A stretch of 64,000 bases of DNA from an uncultured Oscillibacter sp. (GTDB lineage Bacteria; Bacillota; Clostridia; Oscillospirales; Oscillospiraceae): the NCBI GenBank assembly GCA_910583695.1, contig CAJTZL010000005.1, forward strand, positions 22,759 to 86,758, written 5' to 3'. The notes under the pieces are model-generated. The model had not been told where the DNA came from, ran no database searches, and saw nothing but the letters and a program-made list of their open reading frames with translations. Shown here piece by piece: positions 24,762 to 34,017 of the stretch. Numbering within the stretch: the stretch's first letter is position 1; each line of letters begins with the position of its first letter. The position numbers were made by a program, and so were the translations under genes.

Positions 24762-27350
24762 TCATTCCGCGACGCGGAGGAGTTCTGCAACGCTGCCCCT
24801 GTGGAACCAGCGCAGAGCGAGTATCGGGACAATGGCGGATACCGCCAGTAGTACGGCGCAGGCCGCCAGCGCAGGAACCAGCGTAAAGCGGAACGTGAAC
24901 TGCCACATGGAATCCACCAGACGTTTCACCAGCGTCAGGTCCAGTACCGCTGACAGAACCAGCCCCAGCAGGCAGGCTCCCGCCGCGTAAAAAACGCCCT
25001 CCCACACCATCATGGCGGTCAGCTGCCGCTGGGTCATGCCCACGCTCTCCATGGCGGCAAATTCATGGCGGCGGGTCAGGATCGTCGTGACGATGGTATT
25101 AATCAGGTTCAGGATTCCGGCAAAGCCGAAGACCAGCCCCACGAAACCGCCCACAAAACGGATCATCCGCCGGGTCCCCTGGGAGCTCTCCCGGGCGGCC
25201 TGGGCAGAGAGATAGCTCATGCCGGGGTCCTCGGTTTCCATGTAATCCTCCAGAAACGCCGTTATCTCTGCCTCGTATCCCTCCTGCACATCAAAGGAGT
25301 ATTTGTAGACCGCCGGGGCGTCGTACAGCGATTCGAACACACTGGTGGGAAGGTACAGGGACAGGCCATCTCCGCCAACATCGGTAGCCCCGGCGTCCAG
25401 ATAGCCGATTCCCACGTCGTCCGTGGTGAGGGCGGCTTTTGCCAGCACAGGCAATTCCATCACCGCCGCGCCGTTTTTATAGACCGTGACGATCTGGCCC
25501 ACGTTCGCCAGATCCAGGACCGGCTCGAGAGACATGTCCCTGCGGTTTACGTGTACGCCAACCAGCACGCCTCCGCCGGCGGACATCATTTCAAAGAGGG
25601 TGTGGGCGTCCGTCTCGCCCTCCCGCAGATCCATCCGGGCCAGGGCGCCCTCCTCCATTCCGTAGACGTTGCAGATCATATGCCCGTCCTCTCCCAGGCC
25701 AAAGGCCCGGTACTGGTCAAAGCCGAAGAGAAGGCCGCTGTGTGGGTTCTCAAAGGTCTCTCCTGTCAGCGGATGGCCGAAATCATAGGTGACGTTGGCA
25801 TCCTCCGCCGTGTTTTTGTAGATCGCGGAGCCGCCGGTGACGCCGGAGCGGGCGGCAATGTCCGCAATGGTTTCCGCCCGCAGGGCGTCGGACCGCCGGA
25901 GAAATCCCTTGGCGTTGCTGGCGCTGGCCGCGCTGACCACGGCGAAGTCCGTGCGGATCATGAAGGCGGTCTCCTTTTCCACGTCCATGCTGTCCGCCGC
26001 TGTGCCCGCACAGTTCAACAGCACCACGCACAGCGTCAGGGACAGCATGATAAAGGCCGTCCGCCGCCGGTTCCGCCCCAGGTTGGACCAGGCCAGCCGG
26101 GGGATGCTGGCCCCTGGGGTGCTTCTGCGGGAGGCCCGCCTCCCGCCGCCGCTCTCCACGTAGCGGAAAGCCTCGATAGGCGGGGTGTTGGCGGCGATCC
26201 GGACAGGCTTGCGGGTGCTGCAAAAGACGGTCAGCACCGTCAGAGCTGCAGCGGTCAGAAAGAGCGCCGGAGAGGGGGAGACGCCGGCGGACAGGTATTT
26301 GTACTCGGTAGCAACCATGTCCATAATCAGGGGCAGGGTAGATTTTCCGATGAAGAAGCCGGCCAGAAGTCCCAGGGGAATCCCCATGCCGCTGAGCCAG
26401 AGTGCCTGCCGGTTCATCAGACACCGCACCTGTTTCCGGCTCATGCCGATGGTCCGGTACAGGCCGAAGCGGCGGATGTCCTGCATGACGGCGATGTCGA
26501 ACACGTTGTAGATCAGCAGATAGCCGCAGAGGGCAAACAGCACGGCAAAGGCGCCCGCCGCCGCCATTTGGAATGGGCTGGGCTGGACGTTGGTGACGCG
26601 GTTCACGGCGGCCTGCATATAGTTGGGGGCTCCGGCGTCATCCGGCTCGCCGCCCAGGTCATAGACCAGCTGCCGGAGGCGTTTTTCCAGGCCCGCAGTA
26701 CTGCGGGCGGTGAAATCGGAAAAATAGGTGCCGGTCATATCCCGGTCTTCGTGGAAAGTGAATTGGAAGATTTCCGGGTGGGCGTCCCGGAAGGCGGGGC
26801 CGGCCCACATGACGCTCAGCTGACTGTCCAGGGCCTCGTACCAGCCGGTGACCACCATGGGGAGGGCGTAGTCCCGCCCGTGGGCGGTGAACTCAATGAC
26901 GATCTCCGCACCGGCCTCCGGTTCCACGCCCAAGGCCCGCAGGGCGAGGTCAGAGGCGGCTGCCTCATTGGGCGCGGCGGGAGGCCTGCCGTGGGTGGGG
27001 GTACAGAAAGTCAGCCCCGCCTGGATTTCATCCTCGACGTTGAACTCAATGTTATGGCGGACGGCGTTGGAGAGGTAGGCCACCGGCATCCGCAGTCCTG
27101 CCGTCTCAATGAAGTCCGTCTGCCGCAGGGCCTCGAACTGCTCCGCCGTCATGAACCGGAGCTCGCCGTCGGAGCGGCTCATTTTTTGCATTTGCATGGT
27201 CAGGGTGAAGGATTCCATCGTGCCCAGTACAATTGTGGTGATGGCGGTAAAGAGCACCGCCGTCAGGGCAATGGCCAGCACCGCGATCCCGTTCCGGATC
27301 CGGCTGGCGGCGAAGCTCCGCCGGGTCAGAATGTTCAGCATATCCTCCAT
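24762..27350 (-). CDS. FtsX-family ABC permease, 862 residues
   Basis: Double FtsX permease. TM1 (about 21-43) is followed by a 200-residue extracellular domain, three helices around 260-375 (for example GAFAVLFALCGYLLIYNVF), TM5 near 430-450, a second extracellular domain of about 280 residues, and three helices at the C-terminus (VGGFVGLVFGFAGILNLI and onward). The coding start at 27350 lies 144 bases after the upstream ATPase gene, leaving room for a hairpin and a possible internal promoter. Such permeases work mechanically on membrane-bound substrates. High GC, no lesions seen. Confidence 0.9.
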   Translation of the reverse strand: MEDMLNILTRRSFAASRIRNGIAVLAIALTAVLFTAITTIVLGTMESFTLTMQMQKMSRSDGELRFMTAEQFEALRQTDFIETAGLRMPVAYLSNAVRHNIEFNVEDEIQAGLTFCTPTHGRPPAAPNEAAASDLALRALGVEPEAGAEIVIEFTAHGRDYALPMVVTGWYEALDSQLSVMWAGPAFRDAHPEIFQFTFHEDRDMTGTYFSDFTARSTAGLEKRLRQLVYDLGGEPDDAGAPNYMQAAVNRVTNVQPSPFQMAAAGAFAVLFALCGYLLIYNVFDIAVMQDIRRFGLYRTIGMSRKQVRCLMNRQALWLSGMGIPLGLLAGFFIGKSTLPLIMDMVATEYKYLSAGVSPSPALFLTAAALTVLTVFCSTRKPVRIAANTPPIEAFRYVESGGGRRASRRSTPGASIPRLAWSNLGRNRRRTAFIMLSLTLCVVLLNCAGTAADSMDVEKETAFMIRTDFAVVSAASASNAKGFLRRSDALRAETIADIAARSGVTGGSAIYKNTAEDANVTYDFGHPLTGETFENPHSGLLFGFDQYRAFGLGEDGHMICNVYGMEEGALARMDLREGETDAHTLFEMMSAGGGVLVGVHVNRRDMSLEPVLDLANVGQIVTVYKNGAAVMELPVLAKAALTTDDVGIGYLDAGATDVGGDGLSLYLPTSVFESLYDAPAVYKYSFDVQEGYEAEITAFLEDYMETEDPGMSYLSAQAARESSQGTRRMIRFVGGFVGLVFGFAGILNLINTIVTTILTRRHEFAAMESVGMTQRQLTAMMVWEGVFYAAGACLLGLVLSAVLDLTLVKRLVDSMWQFTFRFTLVPALAACAVLLAVSAIVPILALRWFHRGSVAELLRVAE

Positions 27351-27396
27351 GGGAAACTCCTCCTGAATCTCTTGCTGGACCCAGAATATCAGTCCA

Positions 27397-27426
27397 ATGT
27401 CACAATTGCGGTACAGAAATGTTACA
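27397..27426 (-). promoter_or_regulatory. Possible response-regulator direct repeat before the permease
   Basis: On the minus strand TGTAACAT and TGTGACAT occur 22 bases apart (two helical turns), as OmpR-type regulators often bind. They sit in the 144-base gap ahead of the permease gene. Inference only. Confidence 0.35.
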
Positions 27427-27494
27427 GTTTTGTGCCTTTTACCCCCGCTAAAGGCCGGCGCCCCGGCAGAGACCGGGGCGCCAGGGGATGAGGA

Positions 27495-28160
27495 CTATTT
27501 TGCGACGCGCCCATTTTGAAGGCACACCACATGATCGGCCAGCTGGGCGAGTTCCGGATTGTGGGTAATCATTATCAGCGTCTGATGGAAGACATCCACG
27601 GTCATTTTCAATAGTCCCGCCACGTTTTGGCCGGTTTTGGCGTCCAGGCTCCCCGTGGGCTCGTCGGCCAGGATAATGGCGGGCCGGGTCATCAGCGCCT
27701 GGGCGATGGCGGCGTACTGCTGTCCGCCGCCGGAGAGCATGTGGGGGAAGCTGTCCAGCCTGCTTTCCAGTCCAAGCAGTCCGGTGAGCCTGTCGAAGAG
27801 GGCCGGGTTCGGCCTGGAGCCGTCCAGAGCCAGGGGGAGCAGGATGTTCTCCCGGACCGTCAGCTCCGGGATCAGGCGGCAGTCCTGAAAGACAAAGCCG
27901 ATCCTCCGCCGGCGAAAGACCGTCAGCTCCTCCTCCCGCAGGGTACTCAGCTCCGTGCCGTCCACAGTGACGGTTCCCTCTGTTGGCTGGTAAAGGCCGC
28001 CGATCAGATTCAGGAGCGTGGTTTTTCCGCTGCCGGAGGCCCCGACGACGGCGGTGAAGGTTCCCTTTTCAATGGAGATGTCAATCCCGTCCACGGCCTT
28101 CACCTGCCGGATCCCCGTGCCAAAATATTTTTTCAGGCCGCAAACCGTTACCATATCCAT
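27495..28160 (-). CDS. Second ABC ATP-binding protein with altered signature
   Basis: 221 residues, paralogous to the ATPase at 24073-24741. Walker A GASGSGKTT (40-48), Q-loop FQDCRLIP and Walker B IILADEP are intact. The signature reads LSGGGQQY (142-149) instead of LSGGQQQR, and the following VAIARAL is AAIAQAL. Loss of the Gln and Arg should weaken the composite ATP site, so the two ATPases may form an asymmetric dimer, or this copy may be decaying. It follows the kinase gene by 13 bases. A 10-bp hairpin (27457-27482) sits just after its stop. Confidence 0.9.
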   Translation of the reverse strand: MDMVTVCGLKKYFGTGIRQVKAVDGIDISIEKGTFTAVVGASGSGKTTLLNLIGGLYQPTEGTVTVDGTELSTLREEELTVFRRRRIGFVFQDCRLIPELTVRENILLPLALDGSRPNPALFDRLTGLLGLESRLDSFPHMLSGGGQQYAAIAQALMTRPAIILADEPTGSLDAKTGQNVAGLLKMTVDVFHQTLIMITHNPELAQLADHVVCLQNGRVAK

Positions 28161-28173
28161 AAAGCTCTCCTTG

Positions 28174-29178
28174 TTACCGCAGAAGAAACACGGAAAAGGT
28201 GGAACCCTTTCCCACCTCGGATTTCAATGTCATATAGCCCCGCTGGCGGGTGATAATCCCCCGGGCCAGATACAGCCCCAGCCCCACGCCCTCCGCCGAG
28301 GACTGCCCCCGGTAAAAGCGTTTGAATACGTCATGATAGTACTCCGCGGGGACGCCGATTCCCGTGTCCGTAATGTCGATCCGGGTGTAAAACTGCCAGG
28401 GGCGGACGCGGACGCGGATGCTCCCGCCCTCCGGTGTGTATTTGACCGCGTTGTCCAGGAGGTTGCCCAGGGCCTCCGCCGTCCACCTGGGGTCATGCCG
28501 GAGGGTTTCCCCGCTGGCGCAGTCCACGTCAATTTGAATGCGCTTCCGGTTCGCCGCGGTCAGGACGCCGCCCACTGCTTGGGCGATGGTGTCGTACAGG
28601 CTGGCGTCCTCCATCCGCAGGGCAAACGTCCCGGTTTCCAGGCGGGACATTTTTATGAGGGACTGCATGAGAAAGTCCAGTTTGTTTACTTGGGTGGACA
28701 GTGTGGAGAGGAATTCCGCCCGTTTTTCCTCCGGCGGCTGGTGCTGGCAGAGGATGTCCGTAAACATCCGGATGTTGGCGATGGGGGTTTTCACCTGGTG
28801 GGAAATGTCGCTGACCAGCTCCTGGATATTTTGCTTGTCCGCCTCGCTCTGCCGCTGTCCCGCCTGAACGTAGTCGTGGTATTGCAGGAGCTTTCCCTGC
28901 ACCTTGGCCAGCTGGGAGTCCTCATAAGGGCGGTCGCTCTTCGGCTCCCGGCCATTCAACAGGGCGTCCAGGGTATCACAGAAGCTGTTGGCGAAATCGA
29001 ACTCCCGCCGTTCCTGGCGGCGCTTCCACAGAATCGTCAGAAGCAGAATGGCCGTTCCCAAACCAATCGCCGCCGGGCGCAGAAGCGCTGCTGGGAGATC
29101 CAGGACTCCCCGCAGGATCAGCAGGATCGCGGCTGAAGTTATAAGAAGAGGTATTTGAGCCAATCCGTCCCGCTTCAT
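28174..29178 (-). CDS. Sensor histidine kinase, intramembrane-sensing type
   Basis: 334 residues from ATG 29178, overlapping the response regulator stop by four bases. Two transmembrane helices (about 9-24 and 35-51) with only about ten residues between them, so no real extracellular sensor: the pattern of BceS/VanS-like kinases that sense through a partner transporter. Phospho-acceptor His127 in SDISHQVKTPIA; N box LGNLLDNAVKYT; G1 DTGIGVP; G2 GVGLGLYLARGI. It probably responds to the adjacent ABC exporter. Confidence 0.93.
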   Translation of the reverse strand: MKRDGLAQIPLLITSAAILLILRGVLDLPAALLRPAAIGLGTAILLLTILWKRRQERREFDFANSFCDTLDALLNGREPKSDRPYEDSQLAKVQGKLLQYHDYVQAGQRQSEADKQNIQELVSDISHQVKTPIANIRMFTDILCQHQPPEEKRAEFLSTLSTQVNKLDFLMQSLIKMSRLETGTFALRMEDASLYDTIAQAVGGVLTAANRKRIQIDVDCASGETLRHDPRWTAEALGNLLDNAVKYTPEGGSIRVRVRPWQFYTRIDITDTGIGVPAEYYHDVFKRFYRGQSSAEGVGLGLYLARGIITRQRGYMTLKSEVGKGSTFSVFLLR

Positions 29179-29852
29179 CCCTGGGCTCCTGTCCAGACGT
29201 AGCCCATGCCCCGGACGGTTTGGATGTAGGGGTGTCCGGCGTCCTCGATTTTGGCGCGCAGGCGGTTCATGGTCACGGTGAGGGTGTGGTCGTCGATAAA
29301 ATTGCCGCCGCTGTCCCACAGCTTTTCCAGCAGGAGCCGCCGTGTCATCACCGCCCCGGCATTGGCGGTCAGGAGCCGCAGGAGCTTGTACTCGTTTGGC
29401 GTGATGGACAGCCGTTCTCCGTTCCGCGCGGCAGTCAGGGCCTGGAAATCCAGACGCAGGAATCCGTCGTCAAAGCAGTCGGAGCCGGCGGTCCCCCGGC
29501 GCAGGACCGCCTCCACCCGGCGCTTGAGGACCTGGATGCTGAAAGGCTTGGTGATGTAGTCATCCGCGCCAAGGTCGAAGCCGTTCAGCTCGTCCTGCTC
29601 CAGGTCGTTGGCGGTCAGGAAAATGACCGGCCGTTCCGGGGCGGAGGATTTGCACTCCCGGCAGAGGTCAAAGCCGTTTCCGTCCGGAAGGTTTACGTCC
29701 AGAATTACCAGGTCAAATCGGTCGGTTTTCAAGAGCTGGCGGGCCTTTTGACAGGTGTAGGCCGCAGCGGTGAGATGTCCGCTCTCGTCCAACGCGAAGC
29801 ACAGCCCCGCGCTCAGGGCCAGGTCATCTTCCACAACCAGAATTTTTGCCAT
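29175..29852 (-). CDS. OmpR-family response regulator
   Basis: 225 residues from ATG 29852; a longer upstream frame has no ribosome site, while GGAGAGG precedes this ATG. Receiver domain with acidic pair Asp9/Asp10, phospho-acceptor Asp52 (VILDVNLPDGNG), T/S switch and Lys in ADDYITKPF. The C-terminal winged helix has LSITPNEYKLLRLL and the final YIQTVRGMGYVW. First gene of the exporter operon and its likely activator. Confidence 0.94.
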   Translation of the reverse strand: MAKILVVEDDLALSAGLCFALDESGHLTAAAYTCQKARQLLKTDRFDLVILDVNLPDGNGFDLCRECKSSAPERPVIFLTANDLEQDELNGFDLGADDYITKPFSIQVLKRRVEAVLRRGTAGSDCFDDGFLRLDFQALTAARNGERLSITPNEYKLLRLLTANAGAVMTRRLLLEKLWDSGGNFIDDHTLTVTMNRLRAKIEDAGHPYIQTVRGMGYVWTGAQG

Positions 29853-30835
29853 GGAGCCTCTCCTCCAGTATAGTGGTTTTATGGGGATTATACCGTAAGG
29901 GCGGAGATTTGGCAAATGTCTTTTGGGGGGAGGGGAGTGGGATGGATTTTGAGATAGTTTGTTCTCGCAGCGCCTGCAAAATGCCAAAATGCTGCTGAAC
30001 GATTTGCGGATTGAGCCAGTGTATACAAAAAGCGGGCAGTCAATTTTTTGGATCTGCAAGCGCAGCGGAATTTTTCTCAAAGTGGAAGAAGGAAAATAAT
30101 GACAAAATCAGAAGTGAACCCACCGGTCGAAATTATAGCAGGATAAAGGTGTGGCGTCTTACGCCGCCACGCCGGATGACGCCGGCCCGCAGTGCGGACC
30201 GAAGAAGCGGAAAACGAGGGCTTTTGATGGGTTACCGTCATCCTTTCAAGGCTTTTGTGCAATTGGTCATGTGACCTCAAATATGGAGGACTGATGCTCG
30301 GTTTGACCTCTTGTCTCCCTCAGTGCTTACGGCGGCAACGAATTCAGCGGTGTCAACTGTGGCTTGGCGGAGAAATTCCCGGCTTTTCTGTAAACGGGGA
30401 GAGTAGAGGCGTCACAAAATAGCACAGAGAAAAAGAAAGCCGGCCAACAGTGCTTGTGTCCCCTGTGTTTCGGCGTGTGAACCACTGTGTGCGGTTTTGT
30501 GGAGGATCGCCCATGGTACTCCTCTCCAATAGACAAACCGCTGTGTTGGGGCTTTGTGGGCGGTTGTCAGCAAGGGAAAAGGGCCGAGGTGATTCGTGTA
30601 TGGATTGCACCACCGTCTGCAAAGAGAGAGCGGCACGCCCGTTAGCCCATCCCAAACCCATATTGATGGGTACAGGCAGTGCAAAAATTGCGTCGCCTAA
30701 ACAAAGAACAGACCGTTTTTCTCTCTGCTTTCTCCTTTCCGCAGACTGTGAATTTTCTGATAACACTCCCCAAAGTCACTGGCTATTCAGCGAAGTTGCT
30801 GGTAATGTGTGTCGCTGAATAGGAGGCGATATGCT
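29853..30835. other. Gene-free region between exporter operon and integrase
   Basis: Nearly 1 kb with no complete gene. At about 29960-30100 (+) a frame reads LQNAKMLLNDLRIEPVYTKS and ends at TAA overlapping an ATG, perhaps the tail of a lost gene. Otherwise only short unsupported frames. The promoter of the exporter operon should lie near 29860-29930. Confidence 0.5.
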
Positions 30836-31981
30836 ATGGCAAAGCGCAGAGCGAATGGAGAAGGCAGTATCCGCAAGCGAAAGGATGGCCGCTGGGAGGG
30901 ACGCTACACAGCAGGGCGCGACCCGGTAACCGGAAAGGTGATCTACAAAAACGTCCTCGGCAAAACTCAGGCGGAGGTCAAGGAGAAACTCAAGGCGGCA
31001 ATTGAGAAAACCGGCGTCCAACCCTTGAAGACAGAGTACTACACCGTGGGCCAATGGCTGGACGCCTGGATGGAGAACTACGCCAAGCTCCAGGTTCGTG
31101 CCTCGTCCTACAAGACCTACCAGGGCTTCGTCGAAAACCACATCAAGCCCGCCCTCGGTGATCTGCCGCTGGAGAAGCTGACGCCGATGGATCTCCAGCG
31201 CCTGTACAAGCATCTGCTGGAGAACGGCAGGGTGGAATGCGCGGAGTCCCGCAGCAAGCCCAAGGGTCTCAGCGTCAAGACAGTGCGAAATATCAACCAG
31301 ATGATTTCCTCCGCCCTGAACTGTGCTGTGGAACAGCGGCTGATTCCCAGTAATCCAACCAAGGGCTGTGTCATGCCGAAACTGGAGCGGAAGGAGATGA
31401 AAATCCTGCCGCCGGAGAGTCTGGGCACCTTCTTCGAGGAGGCACGGCGCAGCGGTGTGTTCGAGCTGTACTACATCGATCTCGCAACAGGACTCCGGCG
31501 AGGAGAACTGCTGGGGCTGAAATGGAGCGATGTCGATCTGGACAAGGGTATCATCCATATCCGACGACAGGTCCTCCGCCAGGATGGGAAAGTAGTTGAA
31601 GCTCCCTTGAAAACGAAAAACTCCTACCGCAACATCGCGATAGGAGTTGATGCGATCAAGGTTCTCAAGGATATGGAGCAGAAAGACGAATACGTCTTCC
31701 CCTCTCCGTTCGGAGGCCCGATGTCCCCGGACAGCGTCCTGCACATGCTTCAGAGGATTCTGAAACGGGCGGGGTTGGAACGGATACGCTTCCACGACCT
31801 CAGACACACATTTTCGGTGCTGGCCCTGCAAAACGGAGTGGACGTAAAAACCCTCTCCATCATGCTGGGACATTATTCGGCAGGATTCACCTTGGACACC
31901 TACACCCACGTCACGACCTCCATGCAGAAGCAGGCGGCGAACGCGGTGGGAAATTTCCTCTCCGGTACTCTCCAGCCCTAA
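30836..31981 (+). CDS. Tyrosine site-specific recombinase (integrase)
   Basis: 381 residues from ATG 30836 behind AGGAGG (a GTG 27 bases earlier would include this site). N-terminal arm-binding domain (GEGSIRKRKDGRWEGRYTAG), SAM-like core-binding domain (about 68-175), catalytic domain with Arg221 (TGLRRGELL), His320-x-x-Arg323 (HDLRH), His346 (LGHYS) and Tyr356 (DTYTHVT). It reads directly into a hairpin and the tRNA-Arg attachment core 120 bases downstream, so it is the integrase of the 8.3-kb element. Confidence 0.96.
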   Translation: MAKRRANGEGSIRKRKDGRWEGRYTAGRDPVTGKVIYKNVLGKTQAEVKEKLKAAIEKTGVQPLKTEYYTVGQWLDAWMENYAKLQVRASSYKTYQGFVENHIKPALGDLPLEKLTPMDLQRLYKHLLENGRVECAESRSKPKGLSVKTVRNINQMISSALNCAVEQRLIPSNPTKGCVMPKLERKEMKILPPESLGTFFEEARRSGVFELYYIDLATGLRRGELLGLKWSDVDLDKGIIHIRRQVLRQDGKVVEAPLKTKNSYRNIAIGVDAIKVLKDMEQKDEYVFPSPFGGPMSPDSVLHMLQRILKRAGLERIRFHDLRHTFSVLALQNGVDVKTLSIMLGHYSAGFTLDTYTHVTTSMQKQAANAVGNFLSGTLQP

Positions 31982-31997
31982 CCGCTCCGAACTCCCG

Positions 31998-32285
31998 TAT
32001 GGGTCATGGCTTGGGTCAACTGTCCACCGCAAAATCTAACCACCAGAAAAAGTGATGAAAACAAAGACAAATCCACGGAAATTCAACGAATTTCCGTGGA
32101 TTTGGTACGCCCTGAGGGATTCGAACCCCCGGCCTTCTGGTCCGTAGCTTGTCTAAGGGTTTACGGCAAGTGCTTTTGGCCCCATTTGATGCTGTTTGCT
32201 CAGAATATTGACAGCCCTTCGAACCACCCCACGCACTGATTCCATAGAGCGATTTCCTGTTTTGGGTCACGCTATGGGTCACAGA
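31998..32285. other. Attachment region with both arms (core copy 3 at 32103-32148)
   Basis: Left arm TATGGGTCATGGCTTGGGTCA, 15-bp stem hairpin 32069-32103, exact 46-base tRNA-Arg core on the minus strand at 32103-32148, right arm TTTGGGTCACGCTATGGGTCAC ending about 32283. Same design as 23764-24047. The 32286-32426 stretch that follows holds no gene. Confidence 0.82.
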
Positions 32286-32426
32286 TCTGGAAGCTTCACC
32301 ACACCACAGGCATGGACATAAAAATCTCGGCTATCTTTTAGATAGTCCACTGCGGAAAAGCATGGTGATGCCGCTTAAAATTTGCCGCGCCATAAACAAA
32401 GAAAAGACCATGGCCGGATTTTGCTG

Positions 32427-33701
32427 TCAGAGTGTTTCCTCATACAGCTCCGGCCGGGAGAGATAGTGGTCGATGAGCGCCGCCGCGCCGCCCAAGGCGT
32501 CCAAGTCCGTTAGGGACCGGGTGTTGTAGGCAATTTCCATGGGCTGGCTCAGGGACAGATAGCGGAACGAGGAGAGCTGCTGGCGTATCCTCTGGTCAAA
32601 AAATTCGTCCGCCACGGCGTAGTCCCCCACGAAGACTACCTTCTCCGGGCTGAACACCAGCGACACATTCCGCAAAAGGGCGGCGAACCGATCCGCCATA
32701 TAGGCCACGTATTTCCGGGCGTAGGCATCCTCCTGCCGGGAGGAGGCGAAGAGGTGCCGTAGCTCCACCGCCTCCGCCGGAAGGCGGGACAGGGGAGAGC
32801 CCTCCGGCGGAGGGTCCCCGGCGATCATCTTCCGCACCCGGGCAACGGACACCAGCCGTTCTGCGCAGCCCCGGCTGCCGCAGCTGCAAAGCTCCGGGTC
32901 GTTCTGGTCCAGGATCATATGGCCGATCTCGCCCACCAGGGAGTTCCGCCCGTTCAGAATGCGCCCGTCCTGAATCAGCGCCCCGGAGAGTCCCCAGGAG
33001 GTGAACAGAACCAGAATGGACCGGTTTGGGTCCTCCTGCTCGTTGAGTATGGCCCGGCTGATGGATTTTCCGGCGTTCTCCTCGGAGAGCGCCGGGCCGG
33101 GACCGAAGATGCCCCGGAGATAATCGCCAATTGGAACGTTCGCCCCCCAGTTGGGCGTGTGGACGCTGTATTTCAGCGTCAGATGGTCATAGTCCACGAT
33201 GCCGGAGGAGGACAGGCTGACGCCATACAGCTCCTCCCGGTCGACCCCGGCCCGGGCCAGCAGCGCCAGGGCGCTGTTCTCGATGATGCGGAACGCCTCC
33301 TCGGGCGCGTCCGGGATGATCCAGGCCAGATGGGAGCTGTCTACCTTGTTCATGCGCATGTCGAACAGCGTCAGGCCCAGGTCCTCCGGCCACATGCGGA
33401 TAGTCAGCAGGTACTTCCCGCAGGAAAAGCGGAAGTACTCCGGCTTCTTCCCCCCCAGCTCCGTGGAATCCCCTTTGCCAGAGCTGGCCAGAATCCCCTT
33501 TCCGCAAAAAAACTGGATGGCCTTCATCACCGTCAGTTTGCTGATGCCAGTGCGGGCCACCACGTCCGCCACCGAGTGGGGTCGGTTGTCCCGGAAGCAG
33601 GAGAGCACCATTTTTCGGTTCTGTATCTTTAAATTTGAGGGCAGCGCGGGGATGGGTTCGCCTCCGCGCTCCTTTGTTCTCTGGGCAGCCGCCTTCTCCA
33701 T
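32427..33701 (-). CDS. ROK-family transcriptional repressor (XylR type)
   Basis: 424 residues from ATG 33701 with AAGGAGG upstream. N-terminal winged helix (about 28-90: VADVVARTGISKLTVMKAI) followed by a ROK sugar-binding domain with GEIGHM and the zinc motif CSCGSRGCAE. ROK repressors release DNA when bound to their sugar. It is divergent from the ABC importer operon with a 316-base gap, and the operon encodes xylulokinase and a beta-xylosidase-like enzyme, so xylose or a xylo-oligosaccharide is the likely inducer. Confidence 0.92.
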   Translation of the reverse strand: MEKAAAQRTKERGGEPIPALPSNLKIQNRKMVLSCFRDNRPHSVADVVARTGISKLTVMKAIQFFCGKGILASSGKGDSTELGGKKPEYFRFSCGKYLLTIRMWPEDLGLTLFDMRMNKVDSSHLAWIIPDAPEEAFRIIENSALALLARAGVDREELYGVSLSSSGIVDYDHLTLKYSVHTPNWGANVPIGDYLRGIFGPGPALSEENAGKSISRAILNEQEDPNRSILVLFTSWGLSGALIQDGRILNGRNSLVGEIGHMILDQNDPELCSCGSRGCAERLVSVARVRKMIAGDPPPEGSPLSRLPAEAVELRHLFASSRQEDAYARKYVAYMADRFAALLRNVSLVFSPEKVVFVGDYAVADEFFDQRIRQQLSSFRYLSLSQPMEIAYNTRSLTDLDALGGAAALIDHYLSRPELYEETL

Positions 33702-33897
33702 AGTTGCCCCTCCTTGTCGACTTGGTTCGATTATAACACAATCTAATTTCAATTTCAACACGGGGATAGATAGGTTATATTATTGCCAAACCAAAAGCCC
33801 TCCAGTGGCGGAGCTAGGAAAAACTATCATCTCCTACAAAATAACGGTCATCTCCAGGGCGTTCTGTACAAAATTTGGCGGATTACTATGGTTTCTG

Positions 33898-33926
33898 TTG
33901 ACATTTTTCTGAGCGTCTATTACACT
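33898..33926 (+). promoter_or_regulatory. Promoter of the oligosaccharide operon, with possible ROK operator
   Basis: TTGACA (33898), 17 bases, TACACT (33921). Downstream, 33953-33985 contains partly symmetric TTAG/CTAA blocks (AGTTAGTAAATTTAA, CGCCTAAC) reminiscent of XylR operators. The operator call is weak. Confidence 0.6.
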
Positions 33927-34017
33927 AGGAGCAAGGTCGGGCGGTAAATTTTTTTAACCTAAGTTAGTAAATTTAATCGCCTAACATACCAAAATTTTTG
34001 ATTGGAGGAAAAGGTAC

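Noticed and set aside
25065..27491. 808-codon open frame on the plus strand
   Set aside because: It is the complement of the FtsX permease gene; GC-rich codon bias on the real strand keeps the opposite frame open. No start site, no domains, His/Gly/Gln-rich composition.
30011..30274. 87-codon open frame before the integrase
   Set aside because: No ribosome binding site, no domain, and it runs through hairpin-rich sequence; a different frame in the same place looks more like a true gene tail.
31617..31646. AACTCCTA...TAGGAGTT inverted repeat inside the integrase gene
   Set aside because: 8-bp arms within a conserved coding stretch; explained by codon usage, with no sign of a regulatory role.
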